Source: Martinezella tropici | GTDB lineage: Bacteria > Pseudomonadota > Alphaproteobacteria > Rhizobiales > Rhizobiaceae | Length of the DNA: 64,000 bases | Assembly (NCBI RefSeq): GCF_008370325.1 | Contig: NZ_VNIP01000006.1 | Span: 372,001 to 436,000, forward strand | Reading direction: 5' to 3' | Part shown: positions 42,333 through 52,757 of the stretch, piece after piece | Layout of the letters: the number at the start of each line of letters is the position of its first letter | Position numbering within the stretch: position 1 is the first letter of the stretch | Position numbers and translations under genes: made by a program | Notes under the pieces: model-generated | Seen by the model: only the letters and a program-made list of their open reading frames with translations | Databases searched by the model: none | What the model was told of the DNA's origin: nothing

Positions 42333-45286
42333 CGGCCTATCGTCTGTCGACCGGCGGCCTCATCAATCGCAGCCGGCCGCTTTCCTTCCAGTTCGACGGC
42401 AGGGAGATGAAGGGTCTGGAGGGTGACACACTCGCCGCCGCGCTGCTCGCCAATGACCAGCTGCTGGTCGGCCGCAGCTTCAAATATCATCGGCCGCGCG
42501 GCATCCTGACGGCAGGATCGGCCGAGCCCAACGCACTTGTTACCATCGGCAAGGACGGCCGCACCGAGCCGAATACGCGCGCTACCGTCGCCGAACTCTA
42601 TCAGGGCATGACGGCCGCGAGCCAGAACCGCTGGCCGTCGCTGAAGCACGATTTCGGCTCGATCAACAGCTTGCTTTCGCCCTTCCTCGGCGCGGGCTTC
42701 TACTACAAGACCTTCATGTGGCCCGCCGCCTTCTGGGAAAAGGTCTATGAGCCACTGATCCGGCGCGCCGCCGGCCTCGGCAAGGCGGTCATGCAGGCCG
42801 ATCCAGACCGCTATGAAAAAGCCTGGGCGCATTGCGACTTGCTGGTCATCGGTTCCGGTCCGGCGGGCCTGACGGCGGCTCTGACCGCTGCCCGTGCGGG
42901 CTTGCGTGTCGTGCTGGCCGATGAGGGTTTCCGGTTTGGCGGCTCGCTGCTTTCGGAAAGGCTGACGATCGGCGGCGCTGCCGCTGACGTTTTCGTCCAG
43001 GCGACGCTTGAAGAGCTGCAGAGCTTCGAGAACGTTACCTTGATGCCGCGCACCACCGTGTTCGGCTGGTATGACGGCAATGTCTTCGGTGCCGTCGAGA
43101 AGGTGCAGAAGCATGTGGCGATGCCATCGGCCGATCTTCCCGTCGAGCGACTCTGGCGCATTGCCGCCAAGCGCGCCATCCTTGCCTCCGGCGCGGAGGA
43201 GCGACCGCTGGTGTTCGGCGGCAACGATCGCCCGGGCGTGATGATGGCCGGCGCCATGCGCAGCTATCTTAACCGCTATGGCGTTGTTGCCGGGCAGAAG
43301 GTTGCGGTCTTCACCAATGGCGGTTCCGGCTATCGCACGGCCGCCGATCTGGCTGCCGCGGGCGTCGAGATTTCGGCGATCCTCGATACACGTGCGGCAT
43401 CGGATGATGCTGTCCCTCAGGGCGTTCGGGTGGTGCATGGAGCAACCGTGCATGCGACCAAAGGCAAGCACCGCATCAGCGGCGTCATCGCCGATCGCGG
43501 CGGACTGGATGAGCTGATTGCCTGCGATGCGCTCGCCATGTCGGGCGGCTGGTCGCCGATCATCCATCTTGCCTGCCAGCGCGGCGCCAAGCCGGTCTGG
43601 TCGGACGAAAGACAAGCCTTCATGGCGCCGCTCGTCGGCGGTGAATTGGAGATTGCCGGCTCGGCTGCCGGCATCGAGAGCGTTTCCGGCTGCCTCGCCG
43701 ATGGCGCGCGAAAGGCGCTATTGGTCATCGAAAGCCTGGGCTGCGCGGCTCATGCGGAAGATTTGCCCGAGGTCGAGGGCGAATATGATCCGTCTTTCGC
43801 GGCGATCTGGCATGTGCCGGGCGCGAAGGACAAGGCATTCGTCGATTTTCAGAACGATGTCCATACTAAGGATCTTGGCCTCGCGCTGCGTGAAGGCTTC
43901 GGCCATGTGGAGCATGCCAAGCGCTATACGACCAGCGGCATGGCGACGGATCAGGGCAAGCTCGGCAATGTCAACGCGGCCGGCATCATTGCCGGTATGC
44001 GCGGTGTCAGCCCAGCTGCCGTCGGCACAACGACGTTCAGACCGTTCTATACGCCGGTTTCCTTCGGTGCCTTGGCGGGCACGGCGCGCGACAAGCATGC
44101 GCAGCCGGTTCGGGAATCGCCGCTGCATGGCTGGGCGAAGAAGAACGGCGCAACCTTCGTCGAGGCCGGCCTCTGGTATCGCTCGTCGTGGTTTGCCCGG
44201 CCGGGCGAGAAAGGCTGGCGCGACAGCGTCGACCGCGAAGTCCTGACCGTCCGCAATAATGTCGGGCTTTGCGACGTGTCGACGCTCGGCAAGATCGAGA
44301 TTTTCGGCAAGGATGCGGCTGAGTTTCTTAACCGGCTTTATTCCAACGCTTTCCTGAAACTGCCGATCGGCAAGGCGCGCTACGGCTTGATGCTGCGCGA
44401 GGACGGCATGGTCTTCGATGACGGCACGACAAGCCGGCTGACACCGGATCATTTCTTCATGACGACCACGACGGCGATGGCCGGCGAGGTGATGACGCAT
44501 ATGGAATTCTGCGCTCAAACGCTTTGGCCCCAGCTCGACGTTCGTTTCGTTTCCTCTTCCGATCAATGGGCCCAGATGGCGATTGCCGGCCCCAAGGCGC
44601 GGTTGGTTCTGGAGCAGATCGTCGAGGATGATATTTCCGACGCGTTCTTCCCGTTCCTCGCTGCGGCCGAAGTCCTGTTGAAAGGCGGGTTGAGGGCGCG
44701 CTTGTTCCGCATCTCCTTCTCGGGCGAACTTGCCTACGAGCTTGCGGTGCCCGCCGGCTACGGCGAGGTTGTCGCGGATGCGATCATGGAAGCGGGCAAG
44801 GCGCATGGCATCTGCGCCTATGGCGTCGAAGCCCTTAACGTGCTGCGCATCGAGAAAGGCCATGTCACCCATAATGAGCTGGATGGCCGCACCACGCCCG
44901 ACGATGTCGGGCTCGGACGGATGATGGCGGCGCAGAAGCCCGATTTCATCGGCAAGAGACTCTCCACCCGCTTTGGTCTGACGGCCGCCGATCGCGGGCA
45001 GCTCGTGGGCCTGAAGCCTCTCGATACGACGAAGGAGATCCATGCCGGCGCGCATCTTTTGAAGGAAGGCGCACGGCCATCCACCGTGAACGATCAGGGT
45101 CATGTCTCCTCGGCCTGCTTCTCGCCTGTCCTCGGCCATTCCATTGCTCTGGCCTTCCTGAAGTCGGGCAGGGAGCGCATCGGCGAGCATGTGGTCGTCT
45201 GGGACGGATTGCGCGGCGAGGAAGTGCCGGCGGAAGTCTGTAGTCCGGTCTTTGTCGATCCCGACAACAAGAAGCTTTTGGGGTGA
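42329..45286 (+). CDS. soxA: Sarcosine oxidase subunit alpha
   Basis: A 985-residue large subunit. An N-terminal 2Fe-2S-like segment (LEGDTLAAALLA, LKYHRPRG) leads into an NAD/FAD pyridine-nucleotide domain (VIGSGPAGLTAALTAARAG near residue 172) and a C-terminal glycine cleavage T-protein-type folate domain from about residue 590. The subunit passes the methyl group to tetrahydrofolate as 5,10-methylene-THF. ATG 42329 overlaps soxD. Confidence 0.95.
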   Translation: MTAYRLSTGGLINRSRPLSFQFDGREMKGLEGDTLAAALLANDQLLVGRSFKYHRPRGILTAGSAEPNALVTIGKDGRTEPNTRATVAELYQGMTAASQNRWPSLKHDFGSINSLLSPFLGAGFYYKTFMWPAAFWEKVYEPLIRRAAGLGKAVMQADPDRYEKAWAHCDLLVIGSGPAGLTAALTAARAGLRVVLADEGFRFGGSLLSERLTIGGAAADVFVQATLEELQSFENVTLMPRTTVFGWYDGNVFGAVEKVQKHVAMPSADLPVERLWRIAAKRAILASGAEERPLVFGGNDRPGVMMAGAMRSYLNRYGVVAGQKVAVFTNGGSGYRTAADLAAAGVEISAILDTRAASDDAVPQGVRVVHGATVHATKGKHRISGVIADRGGLDELIACDALAMSGGWSPIIHLACQRGAKPVWSDERQAFMAPLVGGELEIAGSAAGIESVSGCLADGARKALLVIESLGCAAHAEDLPEVEGEYDPSFAAIWHVPGAKDKAFVDFQNDVHTKDLGLALREGFGHVEHAKRYTTSGMATDQGKLGNVNAAGIIAGMRGVSPAAVGTTTFRPFYTPVSFGALAGTARDKHAQPVRESPLHGWAKKNGATFVEAGLWYRSSWFARPGEKGWRDSVDREVLTVRNNVGLCDVSTLGKIEIFGKDAAEFLNRLYSNAFLKLPIGKARYGLMLREDGMVFDDGTTSRLTPDHFFMTTTTAMAGEVMTHMEFCAQTLWPQLDVRFVSSSDQWAQMAIAGPKARLVLEQIVEDDISDAFFPFLAAAEVLLKGGLRARLFRISFSGELAYELAVPAGYGEVVADAIMEAGKAHGICAYGVEALNVLRIEKGHVTHNELDGRTTPDDVGLGRMMAAQKPDFIGKRLSTRFGLTAADRGQLVGLKPLDTTKEIHAGAHLLKEGARPSTVNDQGHVSSACFSPVLGHSIALAFLKSGRERIGEHVVVWDGLRGEEVPAEVCSPVFVDPDNKKLLG

Positions 45287-45293
45287 TGGATTG

Positions 45294-45848
45294 ATGAGCG
45301 TCGCGTTTCAGAACAGGCACGTGCTGGAGGATCATATTTCGGGCTTCGAGGCCGCCGCCAACCCGAATCATCTTGTTGTCGTGCGCCGCCCCGCCATCTT
45401 CTCCGTGCTTGGCAGGGCCGGGGATCAGGATGGCGTTTTGGCAAGTCTGCAGGCGATCAAGGACGTATCCGTCCGCGACGTCGGACCGAGGGAATGGCTT
45501 GTCGTGTCGGAGGCGCTTGGCGCCGAGAGTGTGGCGCGGGATCTCTTCAAGCTCGATCCGGCCCGGCTTTCCTTTTTCGAGCAGAGCGACGGCCGTGTGC
45601 TGCTTCGCATTTCCGGTCCCAGCGTTCGTTGTATTCTCGCCAAATGCGTGGCCGTCGATCTGCATCCGCAGGTCTTTGCCGAGGGGCAGTCCGCGAGCAT
45701 GCTGTGCTGCCATGTCGGCGCCAATGTCGCGCGCACCGGTCCCAACCGCTTCGAAATCATCGTGCCGCGCTCTTATGCCGGCCACGTGTTCGAAGAGATC
45801 ATGGAGATGGGGCGGGAGTTCGCGCTGACGGCCGGTTTTGCCGACTGA
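45294..45848 (+). CDS. soxG: Sarcosine oxidase subunit gamma
   Basis: A 184-residue gamma subunit, a GcvT-like small protein that completes the tetramer. Its LRISGPSVRCILAKC near residue 103 is typical. ATG 45294 follows the soxA stop by seven bases. It ends the operon. Confidence 0.93.
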   Translation: MSVAFQNRHVLEDHISGFEAAANPNHLVVVRRPAIFSVLGRAGDQDGVLASLQAIKDVSVRDVGPREWLVVSEALGAESVARDLFKLDPARLSFFEQSDGRVLLRISGPSVRCILAKCVAVDLHPQVFAEGQSASMLCCHVGANVARTGPNRFEIIVPRSYAGHVFEEIMEMGREFALTAGFAD

Positions 45849-46066
45849 AAAGCCCCTGACGGCCGAGGTTGAGCGCTTCACTGGCCGGCTTGTGCCGTCG
45901 ATAGCCGATGGCGCGATCCGAACAATTGCGATGGCGCAAACAGACATGTCGGTTTCGCAGTTCGGGCTATTTGGCCTTCCGGATAGTCTCTAGGTTTCCT
46001 CTCAAATGCGGTCGGTCGCGCGGGAAGACACCCGGCGGCTTCGTGCCGAAAACAGGGGATTTCCAG

Positions 46067-48493
46067 ATGAAAAGCCATGCCAAGGTCGTCGTCATCGGCG
46101 GCGGTGTCGTCGGGTGTTCGGTGCTCTACCATCTCAGCAAATTCGGCTGGACGGATGTGGTGCTGCTCGAGCGCTCCGAACTGACATCCGGCTCGACCTG
46201 GCATGCTGCCGGCGGCATGCATACGATCAACGGCGATCCGAATGTCGCCAAGCTGCAGAAATATACGGTCGAACTCTATAAGGAGATCGAGGAGTATTCG
46301 GGCCAGGATATCGGTCTGCACCTGACCTCCGGCCTGATGCTGGCGGCTACCCCGCAGCGCTTCGACTGGCTGAAGTCCATTCTTGCCAAGGGCCGCTACA
46401 ATGGCCTGGAGGCGACGCTGCTGACGCCGAAGGAAGCGCATGAGATGATGCCGCTCCTCGATCCCGATCAGTTCGTCGGCGCGCTCTACGACCCCGTCGA
46501 AGGTCATCTCGACCCCTATGGCACCACGCATGCCTATGCCCGTTCCGCCAAGAGGAACGGCGCCGAAATCTATCTGCACACCAAAGTGGAAGAGCTGGTG
46601 CAGAGAGAGGATGGTTCCTGGCGCGTCATCACCAATCAGGGTGAGATCATCGCCGAGCATGTCGTCAACGCCGCAGGCCTTTGGGCGCGCGAGGTCGGCC
46701 GCATGGTGGGGCTGGAACTTCCGGTGCTTGCCATGGAGCACATGTATCTGATCACCGAAGACATGCCCGAGGTCATCGACTTCAACAAGACGACTGGCAA
46801 GGAGTTGATGCACTGCGTCGACTTCGATGGCGAGATCTATCTGCGCCAGGAGCGGCAGGGCATGCTGATGGGCACCTATGAAAAGGCATGCCGTCCATGG
46901 TCGCCGGTGACGACGCCGTGGGATTTCGGCCACGAGCTGCTGGCCGAGGATATCGAGCGCATCACGCCGGAGCTGGAAGTCGGTTTCCGCCATTTCCCGG
47001 CCTTCAACAATGCCGGTATCAAGCGGATCATCAACGGCCCGTTCACCTTCTCGCCGGATGGCAATCCGCTCGTCGGGCCGGTGCGCGGCTTGCGCAACTA
47101 CTGGTCGGCTTGCGCCGTCATGGCCGGTTTCAGCCAGGGCGGCGGCGTTGGATTGGCGCTCGCCAACTGGATGATCTACGGCGATCCGGGTTTCGACGTC
47201 TTCGCAATGGATGTTTCCCGCTATGGCGACTACGCGACGCTCGCCTATACGAATGCGAAGGTACGCGAAAACTATGCGCGCCGCTTCTCGATCCGCTATC
47301 CGAATGAAGAGCTGCCGGCGGCGCGCCCGCTGCTGACGACCCCGATCTACGACAAGCTGAAACAAGCCGGCGGTGTCTTCGGCGCTTACTACGGCCTCGA
47401 GCAGGCTCTATGGTTTGCGCCGCAAGGCGAGGTCGATCAATTCTCCTGGCGCCGTTCCAACGATTTCGATGTCGTCGGTGCCGAAGCCAAGGCGGTGCGC
47501 GAGAGCGTCGGCCTGATGGAGACCTCGGGCTTTGCCAAATATTCGGTCAAGGGGCCGGGGGCGGAGACCTTCCTCGATAAGCTGCTGACCTGCCGCATTC
47601 CAGCCGTGGGCCGCATGACGCTGGCGCCGATGCTGAAGCACGACGGCAAGCTTATCGGCGATTTCACGCTGGCAAAGCTCGGCGAGGGGGATTTCCTTCT
47701 CATCGGCTCCGGTATCGCCGAGGCCTATCATATGCGCTGGTTCGAAAGCCTGCTGCCGAAGGACGGCTCGGTCGAACTGCAGGCTCTCGGCCTTTCGCTG
47801 CTTGGCCTGTCGATCGCTGGTCCGAATGCCCGCAAGCTCATGCAGAAGCTGACCCATCAGGATCTCTCCACCGCAGAGTTTCCCTTCATGTCGATCCGCC
47901 GCATGAATCTCGGCATGGCGCCGGCGATCGTCGGCCGGGTCTCCTACACGGGCGATCTCGGCTATGAGATCTGGATGAAGCCGGAATATCAGCGTTACAT
48001 CTTCGACCTCCTGATGGAGGAGGGGGCCGAATTCGGCATCCGGCTCTTTGGTCTGAGGGCATTGAATGCGCTGCGTCTCGACAAATCCTATGGCAGCTGG
48101 GCGCGCGAATATCGCCCGCTTTACGGGCCGCTGGAAGCGGGACTGAACCGCTTCGTGGCGCTGTCCAAGGAGGCCGATTTCGTCGGCAAGGCGGCTGCAG
48201 CCAAGGATAAGGCGGAAGGCGGGATGCTGCGGTTGCGCACCTTCATTCTCTCGGCGAAGGACGCCGATGTCATCGGCGACGAGCCGATCTATCACAATGG
48301 CACCGTCTGCGGCTGGGTAACGTCAGGCGGCTATGCTCACGCCTCCGGCCTTTCGGTTGCCGTCGGCTATGTGCCGAAGGAAATCGCCGACGAAGCGCAG
48401 GGATGGTCGATCGAGTTGCTCGGCGAGCTTCTGACGGCAAAGCTGCAGGCCGAGCCGCTGTTCGATGCCGATGGTGCGCGCATGCGCGCCTGA
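46067..48493 (+). CDS. FAD-dependent oxidoreductase with GcvT domain (dimethylglycine dehydrogenase-like, second copy)
   Basis: An 808-residue relative of the enzyme at 9952: FAD domain about 1-370 (IGGGVVGCSVLYHL; STWHAAGG near residue 44 with the covalent-FAD His), FAO-M linker, and GcvT domains about 430-800. It most likely demethylates dimethylglycine or sarcosine to feed the sox pathway next to it. ATG 46067 follows AGGGGAT by a short gap; a longer frame begins at 45908. A hairpin terminator follows. Confidence 0.9.
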   Translation: MKSHAKVVVIGGGVVGCSVLYHLSKFGWTDVVLLERSELTSGSTWHAAGGMHTINGDPNVAKLQKYTVELYKEIEEYSGQDIGLHLTSGLMLAATPQRFDWLKSILAKGRYNGLEATLLTPKEAHEMMPLLDPDQFVGALYDPVEGHLDPYGTTHAYARSAKRNGAEIYLHTKVEELVQREDGSWRVITNQGEIIAEHVVNAAGLWAREVGRMVGLELPVLAMEHMYLITEDMPEVIDFNKTTGKELMHCVDFDGEIYLRQERQGMLMGTYEKACRPWSPVTTPWDFGHELLAEDIERITPELEVGFRHFPAFNNAGIKRIINGPFTFSPDGNPLVGPVRGLRNYWSACAVMAGFSQGGGVGLALANWMIYGDPGFDVFAMDVSRYGDYATLAYTNAKVRENYARRFSIRYPNEELPAARPLLTTPIYDKLKQAGGVFGAYYGLEQALWFAPQGEVDQFSWRRSNDFDVVGAEAKAVRESVGLMETSGFAKYSVKGPGAETFLDKLLTCRIPAVGRMTLAPMLKHDGKLIGDFTLAKLGEGDFLLIGSGIAEAYHMRWFESLLPKDGSVELQALGLSLLGLSIAGPNARKLMQKLTHQDLSTAEFPFMSIRRMNLGMAPAIVGRVSYTGDLGYEIWMKPEYQRYIFDLLMEEGAEFGIRLFGLRALNALRLDKSYGSWAREYRPLYGPLEAGLNRFVALSKEADFVGKAAAAKDKAEGGMLRLRTFILSAKDADVIGDEPIYHNGTVCGWVTSGGYAHASGLSVAVGYVPKEIADEAQGWSIELLGELLTAKLQAEPLFDADGARMRA

Positions 48494-48801
48494 AAGATGC
48501 CAGGTCATGTGGCAGCGGCGGCTCCTTGCGGGATCCGCCGCTGACGAAACCTTTTCAGCGCGAGCGCGGCACAAGATGATTTTGGCTATTTTTGTGCCAA
48601 GAGCTGCCGCTTTTGTGTCATTTTTGGTCGGATTCGCATCAGCGCACAGCGATTTGAAAAGAATTTGTCAATTTCTTGCCTTTTTGGCTTCACATTTCCT
48701 TCGAAAACAGTATGGAATCGCGGCCACGGGCCTTCGCGAAGGAACCTAAAAAAGTAATAAGAGATGTGGTGGATTGACGCCGCGTCCAGGGGAAATGACA
48801 T
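48494..48801. other. Region between dehydrogenase gene and livH
   Basis: Holds the hairpin at 48513-48543 and then about 250 bases of AT-rich sequence with no gene, probably the promoter of the amino-acid transporter operon. Confidence 0.5.
48513..48543 (+). terminator. Hairpin after the second dehydrogenase gene
   Basis: CAGCGGCGG pairs with CCGCCGCTG (48513-48521 and 48535-48543) around CTCCTTGCGGGAT; ACGAAACCTTTT follows, a weak T-run. Confidence 0.6.
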
Positions 48802-49704
48802 ATGGATTATTTTATCCAGCAGCTCTTAAACGGGCTGACTCTCGGGTCGATCTACGGCCTGATCGCCATTGGCTACACCATGGTTTACGGCATCATCGGC
48901 ATGATCAATTTTGCCCACGGTGATGTTTTCATGCTCGGCGGTTTTGCCGCTCTGATCACCTATCTGGTTCTTGTTTCGCTCTTCGCAGGCTTGCCTGTAG
49001 CGATCATGCTGCTGGTCATGCTCATCGTCGCGATGCTGATGACGAGCCTTTGGAACTGGGTGATCGAGCGAGTAGCTTATCGGCCGCTGCGCGGTTCTTT
49101 CCGCCTTGCGCCGCTGATCACCGCAATCGGCATGTCGATCGTGTTGTCGAACTTCATCCAGGTCGCTCAGGGTCCGCGCAACAAGCCGATCCCGACACTG
49201 GTGGGTGATGTCTATAACTTCGGCGGCGTCTCGCTGTCCCTGAAGCAGATCATCATCTTCATTATCACCGTCGTGCTGCTTGCCGCCTTCTGGTACATCG
49301 TCAACAAGACGGCGCTCGGCCGCGCCCAGCGCGCCACCGAGCAAGACCGCAAGATGGCGGCGCTGCTCGGTATCAATGTCGACCGCACCATTTCCGTGAC
49401 CTTCATCATGGGTGCGGCATTGGCTGCCGTCGCCGGCACGATGTATCTGATGTATTATGGCGTAGCCAACTTCGCGGACGGCTTCGTGCCGGGTGTCAAG
49501 GCCTTCACGGCGGCGGTTCTGGGCGGCGTTGGCTCGCTTCCGGGTGCTGTTCTCGGCGGCCTGATGATCGGCTTCATCGAGTCGTTCTGGTCTGGCAATT
49601 TTCCCATCGCGTATAAGGATGTCGCGACATACGGCATCCTGGCTTTCGTTCTGATCTTCAAGCCAACCGGTATTCTCGGGCGGCCGGAAGTCGAAAAGGT
49701 ATAA
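48802..49704 (+). CDS. livH: Branched-chain amino acid ABC transporter permease LivH (BraD)
   Basis: A 300-residue inner-membrane permease with about eight helices; GLTLGSIYGLIAIGYTMVYGI at the start and FAHGDVFMLGGF near residue 37 are typical of LivH. It forms the channel with LivM. CAGGGGAAATGA precedes ATG 48802. The order H-M-G-F-K matches rhizobial braDEFGC, a broad amino-acid importer important in symbiosis. Confidence 0.95.
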   Translation: MDYFIQQLLNGLTLGSIYGLIAIGYTMVYGIIGMINFAHGDVFMLGGFAALITYLVLVSLFAGLPVAIMLLVMLIVAMLMTSLWNWVIERVAYRPLRGSFRLAPLITAIGMSIVLSNFIQVAQGPRNKPIPTLVGDVYNFGGVSLSLKQIIIFIITVVLLAAFWYIVNKTALGRAQRATEQDRKMAALLGINVDRTISVTFIMGAALAAVAGTMYLMYYGVANFADGFVPGVKAFTAAVLGGVGSLPGAVLGGLMIGFIESFWSGNFPIAYKDVATYGILAFVLIFKPTGILGRPEVEKV

Positions 49705-49708
49705 CGCC

Positions 49709-51133
49709 ATGGCAAATTCAAACTTCGTTGCTGGCAAGACCGCACCCGGCCTTGTCAAGAAGGGGATTACGGACGCCCTCTGGACCGCCGTCATCGCCTT
49801 CGGCATGTTCGTCCTCTATATCGGTCTCAAGACCGATCAGAACATGGACAACAAGCTGATCATCGTGCAGCGCTGGGGCCTTTTGGCGATCATCGTTGCA
49901 ATCGCCGCCGTCGGCCGCTTTATCATGACGGTCTTCGTTCAGCCTTATCTGGCTGCGCGAAAGGCCGCCAAGGCCAAGGTGGTTGAGGTGGAGGGCGAGC
50001 CCAGCTTTGCCGCCAGGCATTTCAACAAGATCGCGCTCGTGCTCCTGCTCATCTATCCGCTGGCGGCAGTGGCGATGCTAGGCCCGCAGGGATCGCTGAC
50101 CTATGTCGACAATTTCGGCATTCAGATCCTCATCTACGTGATGCTCGCCTGGGGTCTGAACATCGTTGTCGGCCTAGCCGGCCTACTCGACCTCGGTTAT
50201 GTCGCTTTCTACGCGGTGGGCGCCTATTCCTACGCGCTGTTGTCGATGCATTTCGGCCTGTCCTTCTGGCTGCTTCTGCCGATATCGGGCCTTCTTGCAG
50301 GGCTCTGGGGCATGATCCTGGGCTTTCCGGTCCTGCGCCTGCGAGGTGACTATCTGGCGATCGTCACGCTGGCCTTCGGCGAAATCATCCGCATCGTGCT
50401 GACCAACTGGACCGATGTGACGCAGGGCAGCTTCGGCATCTCCAACATCACCAAAGCGTCGCTCTTCGGCTTCTATACCTTCGATATGAAGGATCCGCAC
50501 AACTTCGTCCGTAGCTTCGGCCTGCCGATCTCGTCAGCCTGGTACAAGATCTTCCTGTTCTACGTTATCCTGTTGCTCTGCATGCTGACCGCTTATGTCA
50601 CCATCAGGCTGCGCCGCATGCCGATCGGACGTGCTTGGGAAGCGCTGCGCGAGGATGAAATCGCCTGCCGCTCGCTCGGCATCAATACGGTGACGACGAA
50701 GCTCACGGCTTTTGCCACCGGCGCGATGTTCGGCGGCTTTGCCGGCTCCTTCTTTGCTGCGCGTCAGGGTTTCGTCTCGCCGGAATCCTTCGTCTTCCTC
50801 GAATCCGCCGTGATCCTCGCCATCGTCGTTCTCGGCGGCATGGGATCACTCAAGGGCATCGCGATCGCCGCGATCGCCATGGTCGGTGGCACCGAGCTGC
50901 TGCGCGACATGGATTTCCTGAAGACCGGTCTGGTCATATTCAACAGGACCATCATTCCCGGTTTCGGGCCGGACTTCACTCCGGAACTATACCGCATGCT
51001 GATTTTCGGCCTCGCCATGGTGGTCGTGATGATCTTCAAGCCGCGCGGCTTTGTCGGTACGCGTGAGCCGACCGCCTTCCTCAAGGAGCGAAAAGCGATC
51101 TCCGGCAGCTTTACCAAGGAGGGCCACGGCTGA
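49709..51133 (+). CDS. livM: Branched-chain amino acid ABC transporter permease LivM (BraE)
   Basis: A 474-residue permease with an extended N-terminal part (about 100 residues, two extra helices) before the LivM core (GLNIVVGLAGLLDLGYVAFYAVGAYSYAL near residue 148). It pairs with LivH. ATG 49709 follows the livH stop by four bases; its stop overlaps livG. Confidence 0.95.
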   Translation: MANSNFVAGKTAPGLVKKGITDALWTAVIAFGMFVLYIGLKTDQNMDNKLIIVQRWGLLAIIVAIAAVGRFIMTVFVQPYLAARKAAKAKVVEVEGEPSFAARHFNKIALVLLLIYPLAAVAMLGPQGSLTYVDNFGIQILIYVMLAWGLNIVVGLAGLLDLGYVAFYAVGAYSYALLSMHFGLSFWLLLPISGLLAGLWGMILGFPVLRLRGDYLAIVTLAFGEIIRIVLTNWTDVTQGSFGISNITKASLFGFYTFDMKDPHNFVRSFGLPISSAWYKIFLFYVILLLCMLTAYVTIRLRRMPIGRAWEALREDEIACRSLGINTVTTKLTAFATGAMFGGFAGSFFAARQGFVSPESFVFLESAVILAIVVLGGMGSLKGIAIAAIAMVGGTELLRDMDFLKTGLVIFNRTIIPGFGPDFTPELYRMLIFGLAMVVVMIFKPRGFVGTREPTAFLKERKAISGSFTKEGHG

Positions 51134-52005
51134 TGAACGCTGTGACCGCGACCCCCAACGACATCCTGCTGAAGGTCGATCACCTGTCGATGAAGTTCGG
51201 CGGCCTGATGGCGATCAACGACTTCTCCTTCGAGGCGAAGCGCGGCGACATCACGGCGCTGATCGGCCCGAATGGCGCTGGCAAGACCACCGTGTTCAAC
51301 TGCATCACCGGCTTCTACAAGCCGACGATGGGTATGATCACGCTCCAGCAGAACAGCGGCAAGGAATACCTCCTGGAACGGCTTCCGGATTTCCGGATCA
51401 CGCGCGAGGCCAAGGTGGCGCGTACCTTCCAGAACATCCGCCTGTTTTCGGGTCTTACCGTGCTCGAGAACCTGCTGGTGGCGCAGCACAACAAGCTAAT
51501 GCGCGCCTCCGGCTATACGATCCTCGGCCTGCTCGGGATCGGCCGGTACCGCAGCGAAGCGAAGAACGCGATCGAGCTTGCGCGCTTCTGGTTGGAAAAG
51601 GCTGATCTCATCGATCGGGCCGACGATCCCGCCGGCGATCTCCCCTACGGTGCGCAACGCCGTCTGGAGATTGCCCGCGCCATGTGCACCGGCCCGGAGC
51701 TTCTTTGCCTCGACGAGCCGGCCGCTGGTCTTAACCCGCGCGAATCCCTGGTTCTCAATGAGTTTCTGCGCAGTATCCGCAAGGATATCGGCACGTCGAT
51801 CCTGCTGATCGAACACGACATGTCGGTGGTCATGGAAATTTCCGATCATGTCATCGTCCTCGAATACGGACAGAAGATCGCCGACGGTACGCCGAATGAG
51901 GTCAAGAACGATCCGAGGGTGATCGCCGCCTATCTGGGTGTCGAGGATGAGGAAGTGGAAGAGGTGATTGCCGAAGTCGAACACCTCCAAGAGGGTGAAA
52001 ATTGA
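51133..52005 (+). CDS. livG: Branched-chain amino acid ABC transporter ATPase LivG (BraF)
   Basis: A 290-residue ATPase. Walker [10 protein letters not shown] near residue 42, LivG signature [13 protein letters not shown] near residue 171, Walker [14 protein letters not shown] near residue 191. ATG 51133 overlaps the stop of livM. It powers import together with LivF. Confidence 0.95.
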   Translation: MNAVTATPNDILLKVDHLSMKFGGLMAINDFSFEAKRGDITALIGPNGAGKTTVFNCITGFYKPTMGMITLQQNSGKEYLLERLPDFRITREAKVARTFQNIRLFSGLTVLENLLVAQHNKLMRASGYTILGLLGIGRYRSEAKNAIELARFWLEKADLIDRADDPAGDLPYGAQRRLEIARAMCTGPELLCLDEPAAGLNPRESLVLNEFLRSIRKDIGTSILLIEHDMSVVMEISDHVIVLEYGQKIADGTPNEVKNDPRVIAAYLGVEDEEVEEVIAEVEHLQEGEN

Positions 52006-52733
52006 TGGCGGGGCAACCACTTCTGAAGGTCGCGGGTGTCGAAACCTATTACGGCAATATCCGCGCGCTTGCCGGCGTCGATGTCGAAGTCAACAGCGGC
52101 GAGATCGTCAGCCTGATCGGTGCCAACGGTGCCGGAAAATCGACGCTGATGATGACGATCTGCGGCAGCCCGCAGGCCCGTACCGGATCGATCACCTTCG
52201 ACGGCCGGGATATCACCCGCATGCCGACGCACGAGATCGCGCGGCTTCGCATCGCCCAGTCGCCCGAAGGCCGGCGCATCTTTCCGCGCATGACGGTCTA
52301 CGAAAACCTGCAGATGGGCGCGAGCCTCGACAAGCTCAAACATTTCAACGAGGACGTCGAGAAGATCTTCACGCTGTTTCCGCGCCTCAAGGAACGCCAG
52401 TCGCAGCGCGGCGGTACGCTTTCGGGCGGCGAGCAGCAGATGCTCTCGATCGGCCGCGCGCTGATGGCACGTCCGAAGCTGCTGCTGCTGGACGAGCCGT
52501 CGCTCGGTCTTGCGCCCTTGATCGTCAAGGGCATCTTCGAGGCCATCAGGGTCCTGAACCAGACCCAGGGGCTGACCGTGTTCCTCGTCGAGCAGAATGC
52601 CTTTGCGGCGCTGAAGCTTTCAGACCGCGCCTATGTGATGGTCAACGGCCGGGTGACGATGAGCGGTTCGGGCAAGGAACTGCTCGCCAATCCGGAAGTG
52701 CGCACCGCCTATCTCGAAGGCGGACATCATTGA
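52005..52733 (+). CDS. livF: Branched-chain amino acid ABC transporter ATPase LivF (BraG)
   Basis: A 242-residue ATPase with Walker A GANGAGKST near residue 37, signature LSGGEQQMLSIGRAL near residue 137 and Walker B LLLLDEPSLGLAP near residue 156. The start ATG overlaps the livG stop by one base at 52005 (TGATG). Confidence 0.95.
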   Translation: MAGQPLLKVAGVETYYGNIRALAGVDVEVNSGEIVSLIGANGAGKSTLMMTICGSPQARTGSITFDGRDITRMPTHEIARLRIAQSPEGRRIFPRMTVYENLQMGASLDKLKHFNEDVEKIFTLFPRLKERQSQRGGTLSGGEQQMLSIGRALMARPKLLLLDEPSLGLAPLIVKGIFEAIRVLNQTQGLTVFLVEQNAFAALKLSDRAYVMVNGRVTMSGSGKELLANPEVRTAYLEGGHH

Positions 52734-52757
52734 GTTTCGTTTCGCGGAGAATTTGAG

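Noticed and set aside
43718..45190. 490-codon minus-strand frame inside soxA
   Set aside because: Shadow of a clearly coding plus-strand gene; no family resemblance.
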